Below, in pieces: positions 55,107 through 64,000 of a stretch of 64,000 bases of DNA; the stretch's first letter is position 1; each line of letters starts with the position of its first letter. The notes below the pieces were generated by a model, which searched no databases, was not told the DNA's origin, and saw only the letters and a program-made list of their open reading frames with translations. A program made the translations under genes and the position numbers. This DNA is from Agapetus fuscipes (lineage: Eukaryota > Arthropoda > Insecta > Trichoptera > Glossosomatidae), in the NCBI GenBank assembly GCA_951799405.1, contig OX637334.1:3100001-3164000 (forward strand), written 5' to 3'.

Positions 55107-57263
55107 TTATTTGTAAATAAGCTCAGGGCGCCTCTCTTTTTTTAAATATGCTTTTAAAACGTCATCGTAAAAAGAAGTACCACGTTTTATATCAGTCAAC
55201 ATTTTTTTTTCTATCGCGATACTCGAGAGGTCGGTGAGGCGTTGCTGACCCTGAGTATTACGCATATATGTGTGCAAACGTTTGAGGGACGAAAAAGAGC
55301 GCTCTGCAGAAGCACTACTCGCGGGAATAGTGACGATCAACTTAGCCAGCCGGACCACCTGGGGGAAAACTTTATCTAAACTGTTGGTGAATACATGTTC
55401 TATTAAGTCATGAACACTTAAATTTTGAAAATCCGCTGTTTTATAAACGCATCTTAATTCATTTTTTAAACGGTCTACATCAAAGCTGAGAGTGCTGTAC
55501 AATCTTACAAAGTTATTCACTAAATCGTCAGGAAAAGTAGAGGTAAACTTACGGAAGTTATCACAAGCAAGTAACTCAAAAAACTTTAAGTCTTTTAAGC
55601 TCTTAAACCGATCGCGAATCTCGCTAACCACATTGTCAATCAATCCATTGAAGAGTTGTTTGAAATGTGTCTCCATACTTTCAATATTACGTTTTCGTTT
55701 AGGAGTTCCGCAAATTTTAACTACTTTATTATAAATTTCCATAAACTTAGAACGTAAATTTAGTAAATAAACTTCGAAATCTTTAATTTTACGAACGCAG
55801 TATGCAATATCAGACGTTTTGTTTTGTAGAATATCGAAAATAATGTCCGTCTCTGAGAAAATGGCATCAAAAATATGTAAAAAAAAATTAAATTCAAATT
55901 CTTTCAGGCTATAGAAAAAAGACGTAGCTTGTGTTAATGTATCACCGTCCCACAGATCCACATTGTCACACATTTCCTCGAAGAAATTAATCAAGTTACT
56001 TTTTTCTTTAAATACAACGTTTACTATACGCGAGTGATACGACCAACGAGTCTCAGAAGCGCGAGGAATTTTTTTCATGTCAGCGAATTTATTAAAATGA
56101 GCTAAACGTTTCGTGCTAGTGTGAAAAAAATTACCCAACATTTTTAAAATATGAAAAAAACGCTTTGCTTCCCCGACACGTTCGAAAGATTTTGATAGAA
56201 CTAAATTTAGGACATGCGCGGAACACCAAACATATAAAGCCAATGGGCATTGAATCCTTACTAATGCTTGAACTCCGTTTTGTTCAGACGATAAAACTGC
56301 TGCCCCGTCGTATGTTTGAGCTACTAATTTAGATAAACAATTATATTTTTCGAGAATTTCCAACACCACGGCACTAAGAGATGAAGCTGTGCGATCAGCA
56401 CTCACATCTACGTATTTGATGAAACGATCTACAACCTGAGATTCATGAAAATACCGCAAAATAATAACTAATTGTTCTCGACCGCTTATATCCGGCGTTT
56501 CGTCAATCATTATAGCAACAAAATCCGTCGAATTAATTTGACTTTGAATTGAATCATTAATTAAGGAAGCTACACTAGAAATTAAATCATTCTGGGTTCT
56601 ACAAGATAAACCGGTAAAAGCATTTGTGCAAATTTGCAGGTGATTTTCTAAAACACCGTCGTATTTAGCTAAGAGGTCTACTAACTCTAAAAAATTCCCT
56701 TTATTAACTGAAGAAGAACTTTCACTGGCTCCACGAAACGGTAACTCTTGTTTTCCTAGAAAACAAACTATATCGATTAATCGTTTAAAAATATTAATAT
56801 TTCGTTCTACCTTTGCATTATGTTTATCGATATCTTCACGTAATTGATGATTGATTCTTGTCTCAATACGATTTTTACCAAACATTTTAATTTTTAAAGA
56901 CGATTCAATATGTCTGAGGGAAGTTTCATGTTTTTTCGCGGTACCATGTAAATTATGCAAATCTATATACCCGGTATCGCACCAAACAGATTTATCGTTT
57001 GAAAACAACAAGCACGAAAAACAAAACAAACGATTACTATGCACACAGCCAGTTAACCACGGAAAAGTTTCATAAGCTGATTTGTGAAATCTTCTCGACC
57101 GATTAACCGTTTTCTGGATTTGCACTAACTCTAAAGATGGTGTTGACTGTCCTTTACTTATCACTTGCATTTTATCGTTAAAACTAAGCTTAGAAAACGA
57201 ACCGAATTTAATTTTTAGAAAGCACACATTTCCCTTACAATTTTCACAACTGAAGTTATCCAT
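55107..57263 (-). CDS. hAT transposase with TTF/ZMYM-like zinc finger
   Basis: 718 codons, open throughout. It would cut and paste the surrounding element. The N terminus has CxxC motifs (Cys6, Cys9, Cys14) and a TTF-type finger at about 68-117 (Cys73, His75, Cys81, Cys84, Cys95, and a late His). A DUF4371-like RNase-H core follows with MIDETPD (Asp254), TYDGA (Asp319) and the CSAH motif (Cys347, His350). The C-terminal hAT dimerisation region reads SASAERSFSSLKRLHTYMRN with Glu654 as the third acidic residue. Length and layout fit the ZMYM1-like branch of hAT transposases. Met at 57263 is the first in frame and precedes the conserved region. No inactivating lesion is visible. Confidence 0.93.
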   Translation of the reverse strand: MDNFSCENCKGNVCFLKIKFGSFSKLSFNDKMQVISKGQSTPSLELVQIQKTVNRSRRFHKSAYETFPWLTGCVHSNRLFCFSCLLFSNDKSVWCDTGYIDLHNLHGTAKKHETSLRHIESSLKIKMFGKNRIETRINHQLREDIDKHNAKVERNINIFKRLIDIVCFLGKQELPFRGASESSSSVNKGNFLELVDLLAKYDGVLENHLQICTNAFTGLSCRTQNDLISSVASLINDSIQSQINSTDFVAIMIDETPDISGREQLVIILRYFHESQVVDRFIKYVDVSADRTASSLSAVVLEILEKYNCLSKLVAQTYDGAAVLSSEQNGVQALVRIQCPLALYVWCSAHVLNLVLSKSFERVGEAKRFFHILKMLGNFFHTSTKRLAHFNKFADMKKIPRASETRWSYHSRIVNVVFKEKSNLINFFEEMCDNVDLWDGDTLTQATSFFYSLKEFEFNFFLHIFDAIFSETDIIFDILQNKTSDIAYCVRKIKDFEVYLLNLRSKFMEIYNKVVKICGTPKRKRNIESMETHFKQLFNGLIDNVVSEIRDRFKSLKDLKFFELLACDNFRKFTSTFPDDLVNNFVRLYSTLSFDVDRLKNELRCVYKTADFQNLSVHDLIEHVFTNSLDKVFPQVVRLAKLIVTIPASSASAERSFSSLKRLHTYMRNTQGQQRLTDLSSIAIEKKMLTDIKRGTSFYDDVLKAYLKKERRPELIYK

Positions 57264-57440
57264 TGTAATAATTAAGTTTCACAATAAATCACAAAAACAA
57301 TCACAGACGTCAAAAATAACGCGCGCGGGCTTGGATGAAATTGGAGAATGAACAAAAAGTTAAAATTCACACACTTCTTTTCTGCATCTCTTTCATGTAT
57401 ATCACCAGTTTATTTCTGTCTCTACTCTACTATGACGTAA

Positions 57441-57677
57441 GTGCGTTTCCAATTATTATTGTCTTTTGACCCAGGCAAGCCTGAGTTGAAGCGTACAGAC
57501 GGTGGCCACATGTGGATGTATGAGTGGGAATTTGTTTACATGTATGGCCGCGCTAGGACCGAGCTAAAGTTCAAAATCTCCTTGCTGGACCGCGCTGAGC
57601 GTATTGCATGCATGAAAACGGTAGGCGCTAACTTACAAATGTCTAATTCGGGGCTACGAAAATTGCCTATCTTTTAG
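57441..57677 (+). other. unrecognised open frame in hAT 5' region
   Basis: 78 codons on the strand opposite the transposase, between its start and the right end. GC content is clearly above that of the surroundings, and the reading contains WMYEWEFVYMYGRARTELKF. I recognise no domain. It may be captured host sequence, promoter or leader DNA of the transposase, or chance. Confidence 0.25.
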
Positions 57678-57787
57678 GCGTCGATTAATATTGTTTCTTA
57701 TTAAAATTATTGTTCCAAAAATATTTTTTCTTTCCTAAAAAGTAAGTTAGGCGAGGCCTAATGGTCTTTATGATATGCACGCCACTG

Positions 57788-57795
57788 CTTTTTAC
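57788..57795. repeat. hAT target-site duplication, right
   Basis: CTTTTTAC directly after the terminal GCCACTG. Confidence 0.9.
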
Positions 57796-57857
57796 CAAAC
57801 CTAGCTTGAGGCTGCAACGACTGGCTCGTAGAACCGTAGACTAAGTGTGGCCTGTTT

Positions 57858-57925
57858 TAGCGTAGACCCAGTGTAACTATAGTCGGCGTAGACCCAGTGT
57901 AACTATATTCGGCGTAGAGGCGTAG
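57858..57925 (+). repeat. tandem GGCGTAGACCCAGTGTAACT repeat
   Basis: Two 25-bp units and a partial third ending GGCGTAGAGGCGTAGCGC. Same GGCGTAGA word as other clusters. Confidence 0.8.
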
Positions 57926-57939
57926 CGCATCCGTTTCAC

Positions 57940-58330
57940 GCCATGCCAGCCCCGCCAGCGTACAATACATATTTTATCACGTTCGTCTGTTCTTATTTAC
58001 TCTACGCGCTTATCCGCGACTGCAAAAATTGAAACTGGAATTGGAGCTGCGAAATAAAGCGGCTGTGACGTCACAACGCTCAACAGTTGTCAGGGTATCG
58101 TAGCGTGTGGTATCTACGGATTTTTACCGTAGATGTTTGTATGTATGGAGAGGTGCGAGTACTCCTGTGGAAGGCGTTGATACTCTGTGCACTCAGCTCG
58201 ACGCGCCAAATTGAAAATCTCGAATATCATGAATAGGACAGCAGGCAGACGAAATGTACGCGATCCCATCATGCATGAATGCGAAGGAAAGAAATTCAAG
58301 TGATTCGGTTATTCAAATTGTCTGAAAAAC
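57940..58330. other. repeat-poor intronic stretch with TGACGTCA
   Basis: Unique-looking, moderately GC-rich. It holds TGACGTCA at 58066-58073 and the palindromic CTACGGATTTTTACCGTAG. No gene seen. Confidence 0.4.
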
Positions 58331-58364
58331 GTTGTACAAAAATATTTCATCTCTGTATTATTAT

Positions 58365-58690
58365 GTATTGTTATGATTTATTTCGGATTCAATTTAAATA
58401 AAATTTCAGTTGATTTTTTTTTAAGAAATTGATTACAATGGCTTGATTTTTTGGTTCTGGGTTTTGACCGTGGTCCATATTTTTGCTTCTTTTTTCTTTT
58501 TCTTCTTTTTTGATACTTCAAACCACGGTCAAAAGTTGGAACCAAAAAATCAAGCATCTGAATCCGGCCGTGAAAGCCTAACAACATTTATAATTACATA
58601 TGGTTCACTCGTTATTTTCTGTATTGGCGGCTTCACGGCTCTGGCGTTTATGGGTCACTGCTGCTTCATAGCATATTGTTTGTATTTATA
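58365..58690. mobile_element. family H repeat interrupted by foldback
   Basis: GATTTATTTCGGATTCAATT and GGCGGCTTCACGGCTCTGGC match 43707-43830. Between them an inverted repeat has arms 58440-58480 and 58518-58556 (GATTTTTTGGTTCTGGGTTT; ACGGTCAAAAGTTGGAACC) and is followed by CGGCCGTGAAAGCC. Confidence 0.65.
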
Positions 58691-58977
58691 AGTGGCCAAA
58701 GCCTAGTCTTACCTGTTTCAGACCATACGAGCCTGTTGAAGCATCCATCGAGACGCGAAAGTACCGACAGTGCAAAATTTAAAACACGTTAGTCTGCACA
58801 CACATATACATATATTGCAAGTAAATAGCCTAGACATACAATAATAAAAACACATGGACATGAACATATACATTTGTAACAATATATTTAAAAATAAACA
58901 ATGAAAAAAAAATGGTCTTAGAATGGGATTTCATAGAAAAAGGGGGTAAAATAACTAAACGTATAAAAAAAATGATA

Positions 58978-59062
58978 AGGTCGCAAGTGTAAGAGAAAAT
59001 GAAGGCAAATCTGCAAGGGCTCTAATTACCTCTACTAAAATGTGCGAATGAGTTACAATTTT
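58978..59062 (+). mobile_element. RTE-like LINE 3' scrap
   Basis: AGGTCGCAAGTGTAAGAGAA, GGCAAATCTGCAAGGGCTCT and a diverged tail. Confidence 0.55.
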
Positions 59063-59879
59063 AAGTCTTACGATATTTTTTTAAAGTATTTCTTATCAAA
59101 TTAAAAACCAACAAAAAAACGTCTATGTATTAGGTAAATAAAGTATGAATTGGCATATTTTTGTACAGACAAATGTGATTGAAAAAAGAAAAAATAAACA
59201 AGGAAAATCTGCCTTGATTTTGAAAAAGAGTTTAGATTTTCAGAATGTACAAGAAACAAATATATTAAAAAAGTAATGAACATTTTTTTTTTTCATATTT
59301 TCAGTATATTGAAAAACATCTTTAGTACTTTGATTTCATTTCTTTTACTTAATGTAGATACCTAAAAATATAATTAAAAATTAAGTAGGTATCATGTCTT
59401 GAAATTTTAAAAACAAGCAAAAAACCATTTAAGTATTTTGTTACAACAAAAAGGAAGTCATTAAATGCAAACAGTGAAGACCTCTTTTTCAGACCCTGTA
59501 CGCGCCCGGATCCTCGTAAAACATTTTTTCTTCAAATTACTCTTTTTCTTAGAATCGACTAATCCCTGCCTACTAAAATGTGAAAGCGCGCCGTTGTTAT
59601 AGCAATGAAAATGTTCTTCTTTAAAAAAGGAAGAAAATCTATAAGAAGCTTAATTTTTTTCTTCTTTGAAATGAATCAAGATTTTTTACGTTTTATTATC
59701 TAAATGACTACAAGAAGGCACTTCGTTCATTTTCATTCATTAACTTTTGAAATTAACTCCGTGTTTTTTAATGTATTTTTTTCGTCATCTTATAATGATT
59801 TTTTATTCAAACCGATCAAGACTTTAAAGTTCAACGTTGATTTCTTTGTAAATTTAATTCATTTTTTTTATAGAAAGTA

Positions 59880-60060
59880 CATAGTACAAAAAATGCTTCA
59901 CATTACCAATATCACGCCTGTTTCAGGAGAGGTCGGCGCAGGGCTTACGTTCATTTGAGGTTTGGATTTTAATTTTTAAGTACACATGCAGCATTCGTAA
60001 GCGCGTTTATGTCATTGTCTATTCGTAGGCAAGCCTTTAATATAAATTTTAAATTTATTC
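59880..60060 (+). repeat. family A repeat, shortened
   Basis: AAAAAATGCTTCACATTACC to TTTAATATAAATTTTAAATT. A block around GGTCGGCGCAGGGCTTACG is deleted. Confidence 0.75.
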
Positions 60061-60069
60061 TACTCAACT

Positions 60070-60434
60070 TTATAGAAACGCAAACGCAACTAACGCAACT
60101 AACGCAACTAAGCTACACGTATAGTGTAACTTCTTGCCGCGTTATCCCCGAAGGGGTCGCATGTGGCGAGTTGAACCTATTTATTTTTACAGATAAGGGG
60201 GCCGGCCTTACGCCAACCACTTCAATTGAAGTGGGGGTTTCCCAGCTCCCGAGAGAGCGGGTACTCATTTCTTGTGAAGGCTGAGTAAGCCTTGCCGGTA
60301 TTTTTATTTTGGGGTTTGAAATAAACACCGAAAGGGGAAATCATTTCTGACACCCTCGCCCTCGGTGGGATTCGAACCCGAGCTCACGGCATGGAATGCA
60401 AGCACTCTACCAACTGAGCTATCAACCGGACTCA
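60070..60434 (-). mobile_element. family C SINE, full length
   Basis: Minus strand: GATAGCTCAGTTGGTAGAGT (perfect box A) and GGGTTCGAATCCCACC (perfect B box), complete body, and a tail with three AACGCAACT units. Best-preserved copy; no family B partner. Confidence 0.93.
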
Positions 60435-60499
60435 ACAATAATTATAATTTAAACCTATTTTTTTTTTCTATTATAAATTTTATTTTAATTCATACATAC

Positions 60500-60531
60500 G
60501 AACGTTTTCGATCTCTAGATCATCTTCAGGT
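60500..60531 (-). other. hammerhead-like motif
   Basis: Minus strand CCTGAAGATGATC, TAGA, GATCGAAAACGTTC. Helix III would be AAC/GTT with no loop. Confidence 0.5.
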
Positions 60532-60825
60532 AGGTACAATCAATGAATCAATGAATCTTCAAAACTTAGATTTGAGATCCCTAACCGACATTTATGACGT
60601 TTTCTTCTTTCTCAGATAAATTTTGTATTAATTTAATTTTCTTATTAAATGTGTATTCATAATCAATTTTGCAAACTCAAATCGAAGGCATTTTTTACTG
60701 CGAGCAATATATTTTGTTAAACTTGACTCGTTTCAAATAAAAATATCAGAATTTTCCTTCAGAGATCATAAGATTGAAGTTGTTCCGAAAATACCAACGT
60801 TCCCCCATTGCGTTTGTTCACCTCC

Positions 60826-60960
60826 CCCCCCCCCCCACCTTTCTCAACCCCTATAATGTTCTAAGATATCGTTTGTATGCAAGAAGTCGCCGAGACAAAA
60901 GTCGGGGGAGCTTTTCGGGGGGGACAAGGATAGGGGGAGGGAGAGAATTGTCTTGGTTGA
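60826..60960. repeat. C-run and G-rich tract
   Basis: A C homopolymer-like run (60826-60837) and a GGGGGGGACAAGGATAGGGG stretch. Confidence 0.7.
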
Positions 60961-61210
60961 GATAGTGCCTGATATAGTTATAGATATTGCTAGAGGCATG
61001 TATGTCTGTATGCATGTATGTGGTTGGTACGAAGCTATGAAAGGGAAGGCATCTTCCAAGCAATGATTTTTTTTAAATAAATGTTCTACAAAAGAAGCAA
61101 AATCTTACGCTTCAAAAACAACGTACAGATTTATGTTTGTTTTAATGTTTTTCTGGGTAATGGTAGGTTGATACTGTTTTATTTTTAAATGTAGTTAATT
61201 TACCCTTAAT

Positions 61211-61472
61211 GATCTAATCTTAATCTGAATCTAAGCTGCAAAGATATGTATAATTTGAAATTCATATTAAATGCATTCATACAAGCAGACACGCGTAATT
61301 TCGCGCTCATACATGCTGCATGTGGACCTACAGTATAAAAACCCAATCTCAAATGAACATAAGCCCTGTAACTCTTGCCGGCCTTCCCTGAAAATGGGGT
61401 GACATTGGCAAAGTGAACCATTTTTTACAGTATGGGTGGTCAGCCTCATACCAACCTATGTGTCAAGGAATA
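61211..61472 (-). repeat. family A repeat, full length
   Basis: AATCTTAATCTGAATCTAAG to CATACCAACCTATGTGTCAA. Confidence 0.88.
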
Positions 61473-61615
61473 ATGATCATTTAAAAAAAATCAGGGATGT
61501 CTTAATCCACAAGTTTTTATCTTTGAACCTTTTCGTGAAATCGCTTTAGAAAAGTGACAAAAGCAAATAACGTCAGGTTGAAAAATCTAGACCACAGCAT
61601 TTTTAATAATATATT

Positions 61616-61700
61616 GTGTATGAAAAAGGTGATTCGTTAAAAGATGTATGCAAAAATAGAAAGATATTGAGATAAAGGCTTTGGATACTCTTAGAGGAAT
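61616..61700 (+). mobile_element. RTE-like LINE 3' scrap
   Basis: TATGAAAAAGGTGATTCGTT and AGATGTATGCAAAAATAGAA with a decayed tail. Confidence 0.55.
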
Positions 61701-61707
61701 ATCGGCA

Positions 61708-62135
61708 ATTTGGCGAGCTCTGTTTCTGTGTGCATCACACCTATAGAGCTCTGTGCGAGCTTGGTCGTCACCATAGAAAGCGCAAATTCTCAAGCAAGAA
61801 TCAGTTGCTGTAAGAGCCCGTTCCTACTTGTCGGGTGTCGAATCCATATATTAATCGGAAGTTCGAGTGGCAGAACATTATGGATGGAGCTATTCACACT
61901 TATCGTAAACCGATTTTGTTCGAAATGTTTTGCAACTGGAACCTCCGATGAATATACGGATCCGACACCCGACAAGTGGGAACGAGCTCTAAGAGTAAGG
62001 ACCTTTGGTGACCGGTCTTTGGTAAAGGTATATGAATTTTCCAACCCAACAAAGAGCATACTTGAAGATATAAATGGTATATTTTGTGAGCTTTACTGGA
62101 ATTCGAAGTCTTACCACTAGTCTACGGACCGGTAC
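61708..62135 (-). mobile_element. family B SINE split by a MITE
   Basis: 3' part 61708-61814 (TGTGTGCATCACACCTATAG) and 5' part about 61991-62135 (GACCGGTCTTTGGTAAAGGT to CTAGTCTACGGACCGGT). The B box region is largely lost. Confidence 0.85.
61815..61990. mobile_element. 176-bp MITE
   Basis: Terminal inverted repeats of about 45 bp with few mismatches: AGAGCCCGTTCCTACTTGTC then GGGTGTCGAATCC on the left, AGAGCTCGTTCCCACTTGTC then GGGTGTCGGATCC inward from the right. Flanks share TAAGA, but the exact duplication is ambiguous. No coding capacity. Confidence 0.88.
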
Positions 62136-62219
62136 GTAAATAAGTAAAAAAAAAATTACTAAAATATTCACCATCGTAATTGAGAGCTCTCAACAATATT
62201 TGATCTAGAACTTAAACCG

Positions 62220-62640
62220 TACAAAGTGTTAGTCAAACACTTCCCCCATTGTGTAGTTCAATCTTACAAGCTCTGTACATGTATGCGCGCTAGTACAGCG
62301 CAACTTTAATCTTTCCCCGTCTTTGTTTAATTCACTTTCTCCCTCTATCTTTATTACCGTGTCGTTTTGCTCGCGAGATTTGAGTTCTGGCGATAACTTT
62401 CGTTAGCTTTGCGTCTCGCTCGCTCCCCCGGCTGGTTGGATCTGCAGACAGGGATGGCTGGTGTTTTGGGAGATCACCCCTCGAAGGCTCTATTTATAAT
62501 TCCGCCGTGTCGCGGCAGTACATCAGCTGGTGTCAGAAGAAGCGCGAGGGAACAAATAGCCGACACTTCGCTAACAAAACCAACTCTTACTGCGATCTGA
62601 CGTCATCAGTAGCGTACCCCGACACTCCGATATCTTTGAA
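62220..62640. promoter_or_regulatory. GC-richer unique segment upstream of the IPT exon
   Basis: Non-repetitive, includes TGACGTCA at 62598-62605 and several CpG-containing words. The candidate-enhancer reading is only inference. Confidence 0.25.
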
Positions 62641-62751
62641 TTAACTTATCGTTGAATTAACTTAACGTCCCCCGTAGTGCTTGTTTAGCTTGTCTACAAT
62701 TTGAGTCGAAGATGACCTTTAAATGACATTGTCTTAAGAATCACATTCTAC

Positions 62752-62815
62752 ACTATAATCTATAATCTATAATCTAAATTGCAAGGATATATTCATTCAA
62801 AGCTCTCAGATGTAC
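62752..62815 (-). repeat. family A 3' fragment
   Basis: Three ATAATCT units then AAATTGCAAGGATATATTCA. Confidence 0.8.
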
Positions 62816-62884
62816 ACAAAAACGTAAAACACGATTATGTGAGAATCGATTCAATGTTTTCAAAATCAATGACTAGCATTCATA

Positions 62885-62970
62885 ATGGATGGATGAAATG
62901 AAAGAAGAATGTGAGACAGAAAGAAATGGCGTTTGATCTGTAATTCTGGCGGCTAGGGCTAGGGTTTTCA
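62885..62970 (+). mobile_element. RTE-like LINE 3' scrap
   Basis: GATGGATGAAATGAAAGAAG, GACAGAAAGAAATGGCG and GGCGGCTAGGGCTAGGGTTT, the closest match to 2096-2185. Confidence 0.7.
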
Positions 62971-63073
62971 AGTTTTCCATTTTTTTTGAAAAATTTTAAA
63001 TTAGAATTTTGTAATTAGTATTGATTTTAATGTTTATCCATTTGTTTATGTCTAAGATTCTATTTGTTGTCTA

Positions 63074-63328
63074 TATTCCTTGACTTATAGGTTGGTATGC
63101 GGCTGACCACCTATACTGTAGAAAATGGTTTACTTTGCCAATGTCACCCCTGTTGCAGGGAAGGTCGGCAAGAGTTGCAGGGTGTTTGTCCATTTGAGAC
63201 TTGGTTTCTATATTGTAGGTTCACATGCGGCATGCACAAGCGAGAACTTGTACGTGTCTGCTTGTGACAGGTAATGTAAATCCTTAATGGTAGGTACATA
63301 TCTTAGCAACTTAGATTAGATTAGATAA
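63074..63328 (+). repeat. family A repeat, full length, AGATT-tail subfamily
   Basis: ATTCCTTGACTTATAGGTTG to TTAGCAACTTAGATTAGATT. Ends about 270 bp before the exon. Confidence 0.9.
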
Positions 63329-63562
63329 GGCACATTGGTCCAGAACACATACAAACATTGCTTATGTGAAATTACCTCTGATGGACATAAGACACATCAT
63401 CTATAATAATCCAATGAGAAAAACCTTGTATCATTTTTCCATACAACTCTTACAGATTTTTTATTGTGATTATTTATTCTCTCTTAAACCTCTAGTTATC
63501 AACTAGAATTTTCCGTATCATTCGCTTCCAGTACCAGTTAGATTGTACATAGTTAAACACTG

Positions 63563-64000
<438 letters not shown>

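Larger units (their letters stand above)
54242..57787 (-). mobile_element. complete hAT DNA transposon
   Basis: 3,546 bp bounded by perfect 8-bp duplications (CTTTTTAC). The ends are CAGGGGCGATCATAG on the left and, read inward from the right, CAGTGGCGTGCATAT, an imperfect inverted repeat of CAGKGGCG type with weaker similarity to about 28 bp (AAGACC in both). It contains one open transposase on the minus strand, a foldback and a family A scrap between the left end and the gene, and a GC-richer 5' region. All parts for mobility appear present. Confidence 0.95.

Overview
The window is eukaryotic, intron-dominated and AT-rich, and almost certainly from an arthropod, most likely an insect. The only host coding sequence I can support is three plus-strand exons (47115-47196, 51492-51609, 63597-63754). 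Their splice phases join exactly, and they encode a contiguous part of a COE/EBF transcription factor, the orthologue of Drosophila knot/collier (kn): the end of the DNA-binding domain and the start of the IPT/TIG domain. The window therefore lies inside one large gene. More than 47 kb of intron precedes the first visible exon, then come introns of 4.3 kb and 12.0 kb. The earlier DNA-binding exons and the later IPT/HLH exons lie outside. Frequent GTACCTA-type words remind me of Lepidoptera, but I cannot fix the order.

The rest is mostly transposable-element debris. (1) Family A, a roughly 250-bp dispersed repeat ending in AGATT/ATAGATT tails, has about 38 copies on both strands. (2) Family B is a tRNA-derived SINE with a perfect B box, and its 3' tail matches the 3' tail of the CR1/L2-like LINE at 8554-12126. 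(3) Family C is a second tRNA-derived SINE, found alone and fused to B as a composite. (4) Family G is a Ser/Leu-tRNA-like SINE with two copies. (5) The CR1/L2-like LINE is nearly complete (endonuclease plus reverse transcriptase, one frameshift) and sits inside a family A copy; a second copy is strongly truncated. (6) A second LINE family with an RTE-like C terminus has one 336-codon open copy (27683-28693) and about eleven 3' scraps. (7) A complete hAT DNA transposon (54242-57787) has an open 718-codon transposase, imperfect CAGKGGCG ends and a perfect 8-bp target duplication. (8) Several foldback elements carry hammerhead-like cores of the kind known from Penelope-like elements. (9) A 176-bp MITE splits a family B copy.

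Layout: 1-8.5 kb is intron with A, B, C and LINE scraps; 8.5-12.2 kb is the nested LINE; 12.2-27 kb is SINEs, a foldback and a truncated LINE; 27-29 kb is the second LINE; 29-47 kb is mixed repeats with a TGACA-type satellite at 42.6-43.3 kb; 47.1-51.6 kb holds two exons; 51.6-63.6 kb is the intron with the hAT element; 63.6-63.75 kb is the IPT exon.

Three host-gene observations stand out. A GC-richer, repeat-poor segment about 1.6 kb upstream of exon 51492 holds two perfect TCCCNNGGGA palindromes (the COE/EBF binding site) 53 bp apart and a third with one mismatch, which suggests intronic autoregulation. A minisatellite of about 25 units runs directly into the 3' splice site of the 51492 exon, and its units resemble that splice site. 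Four perfect TGACGTCA palindromes occur, one of them 26 bp upstream of the last exon.
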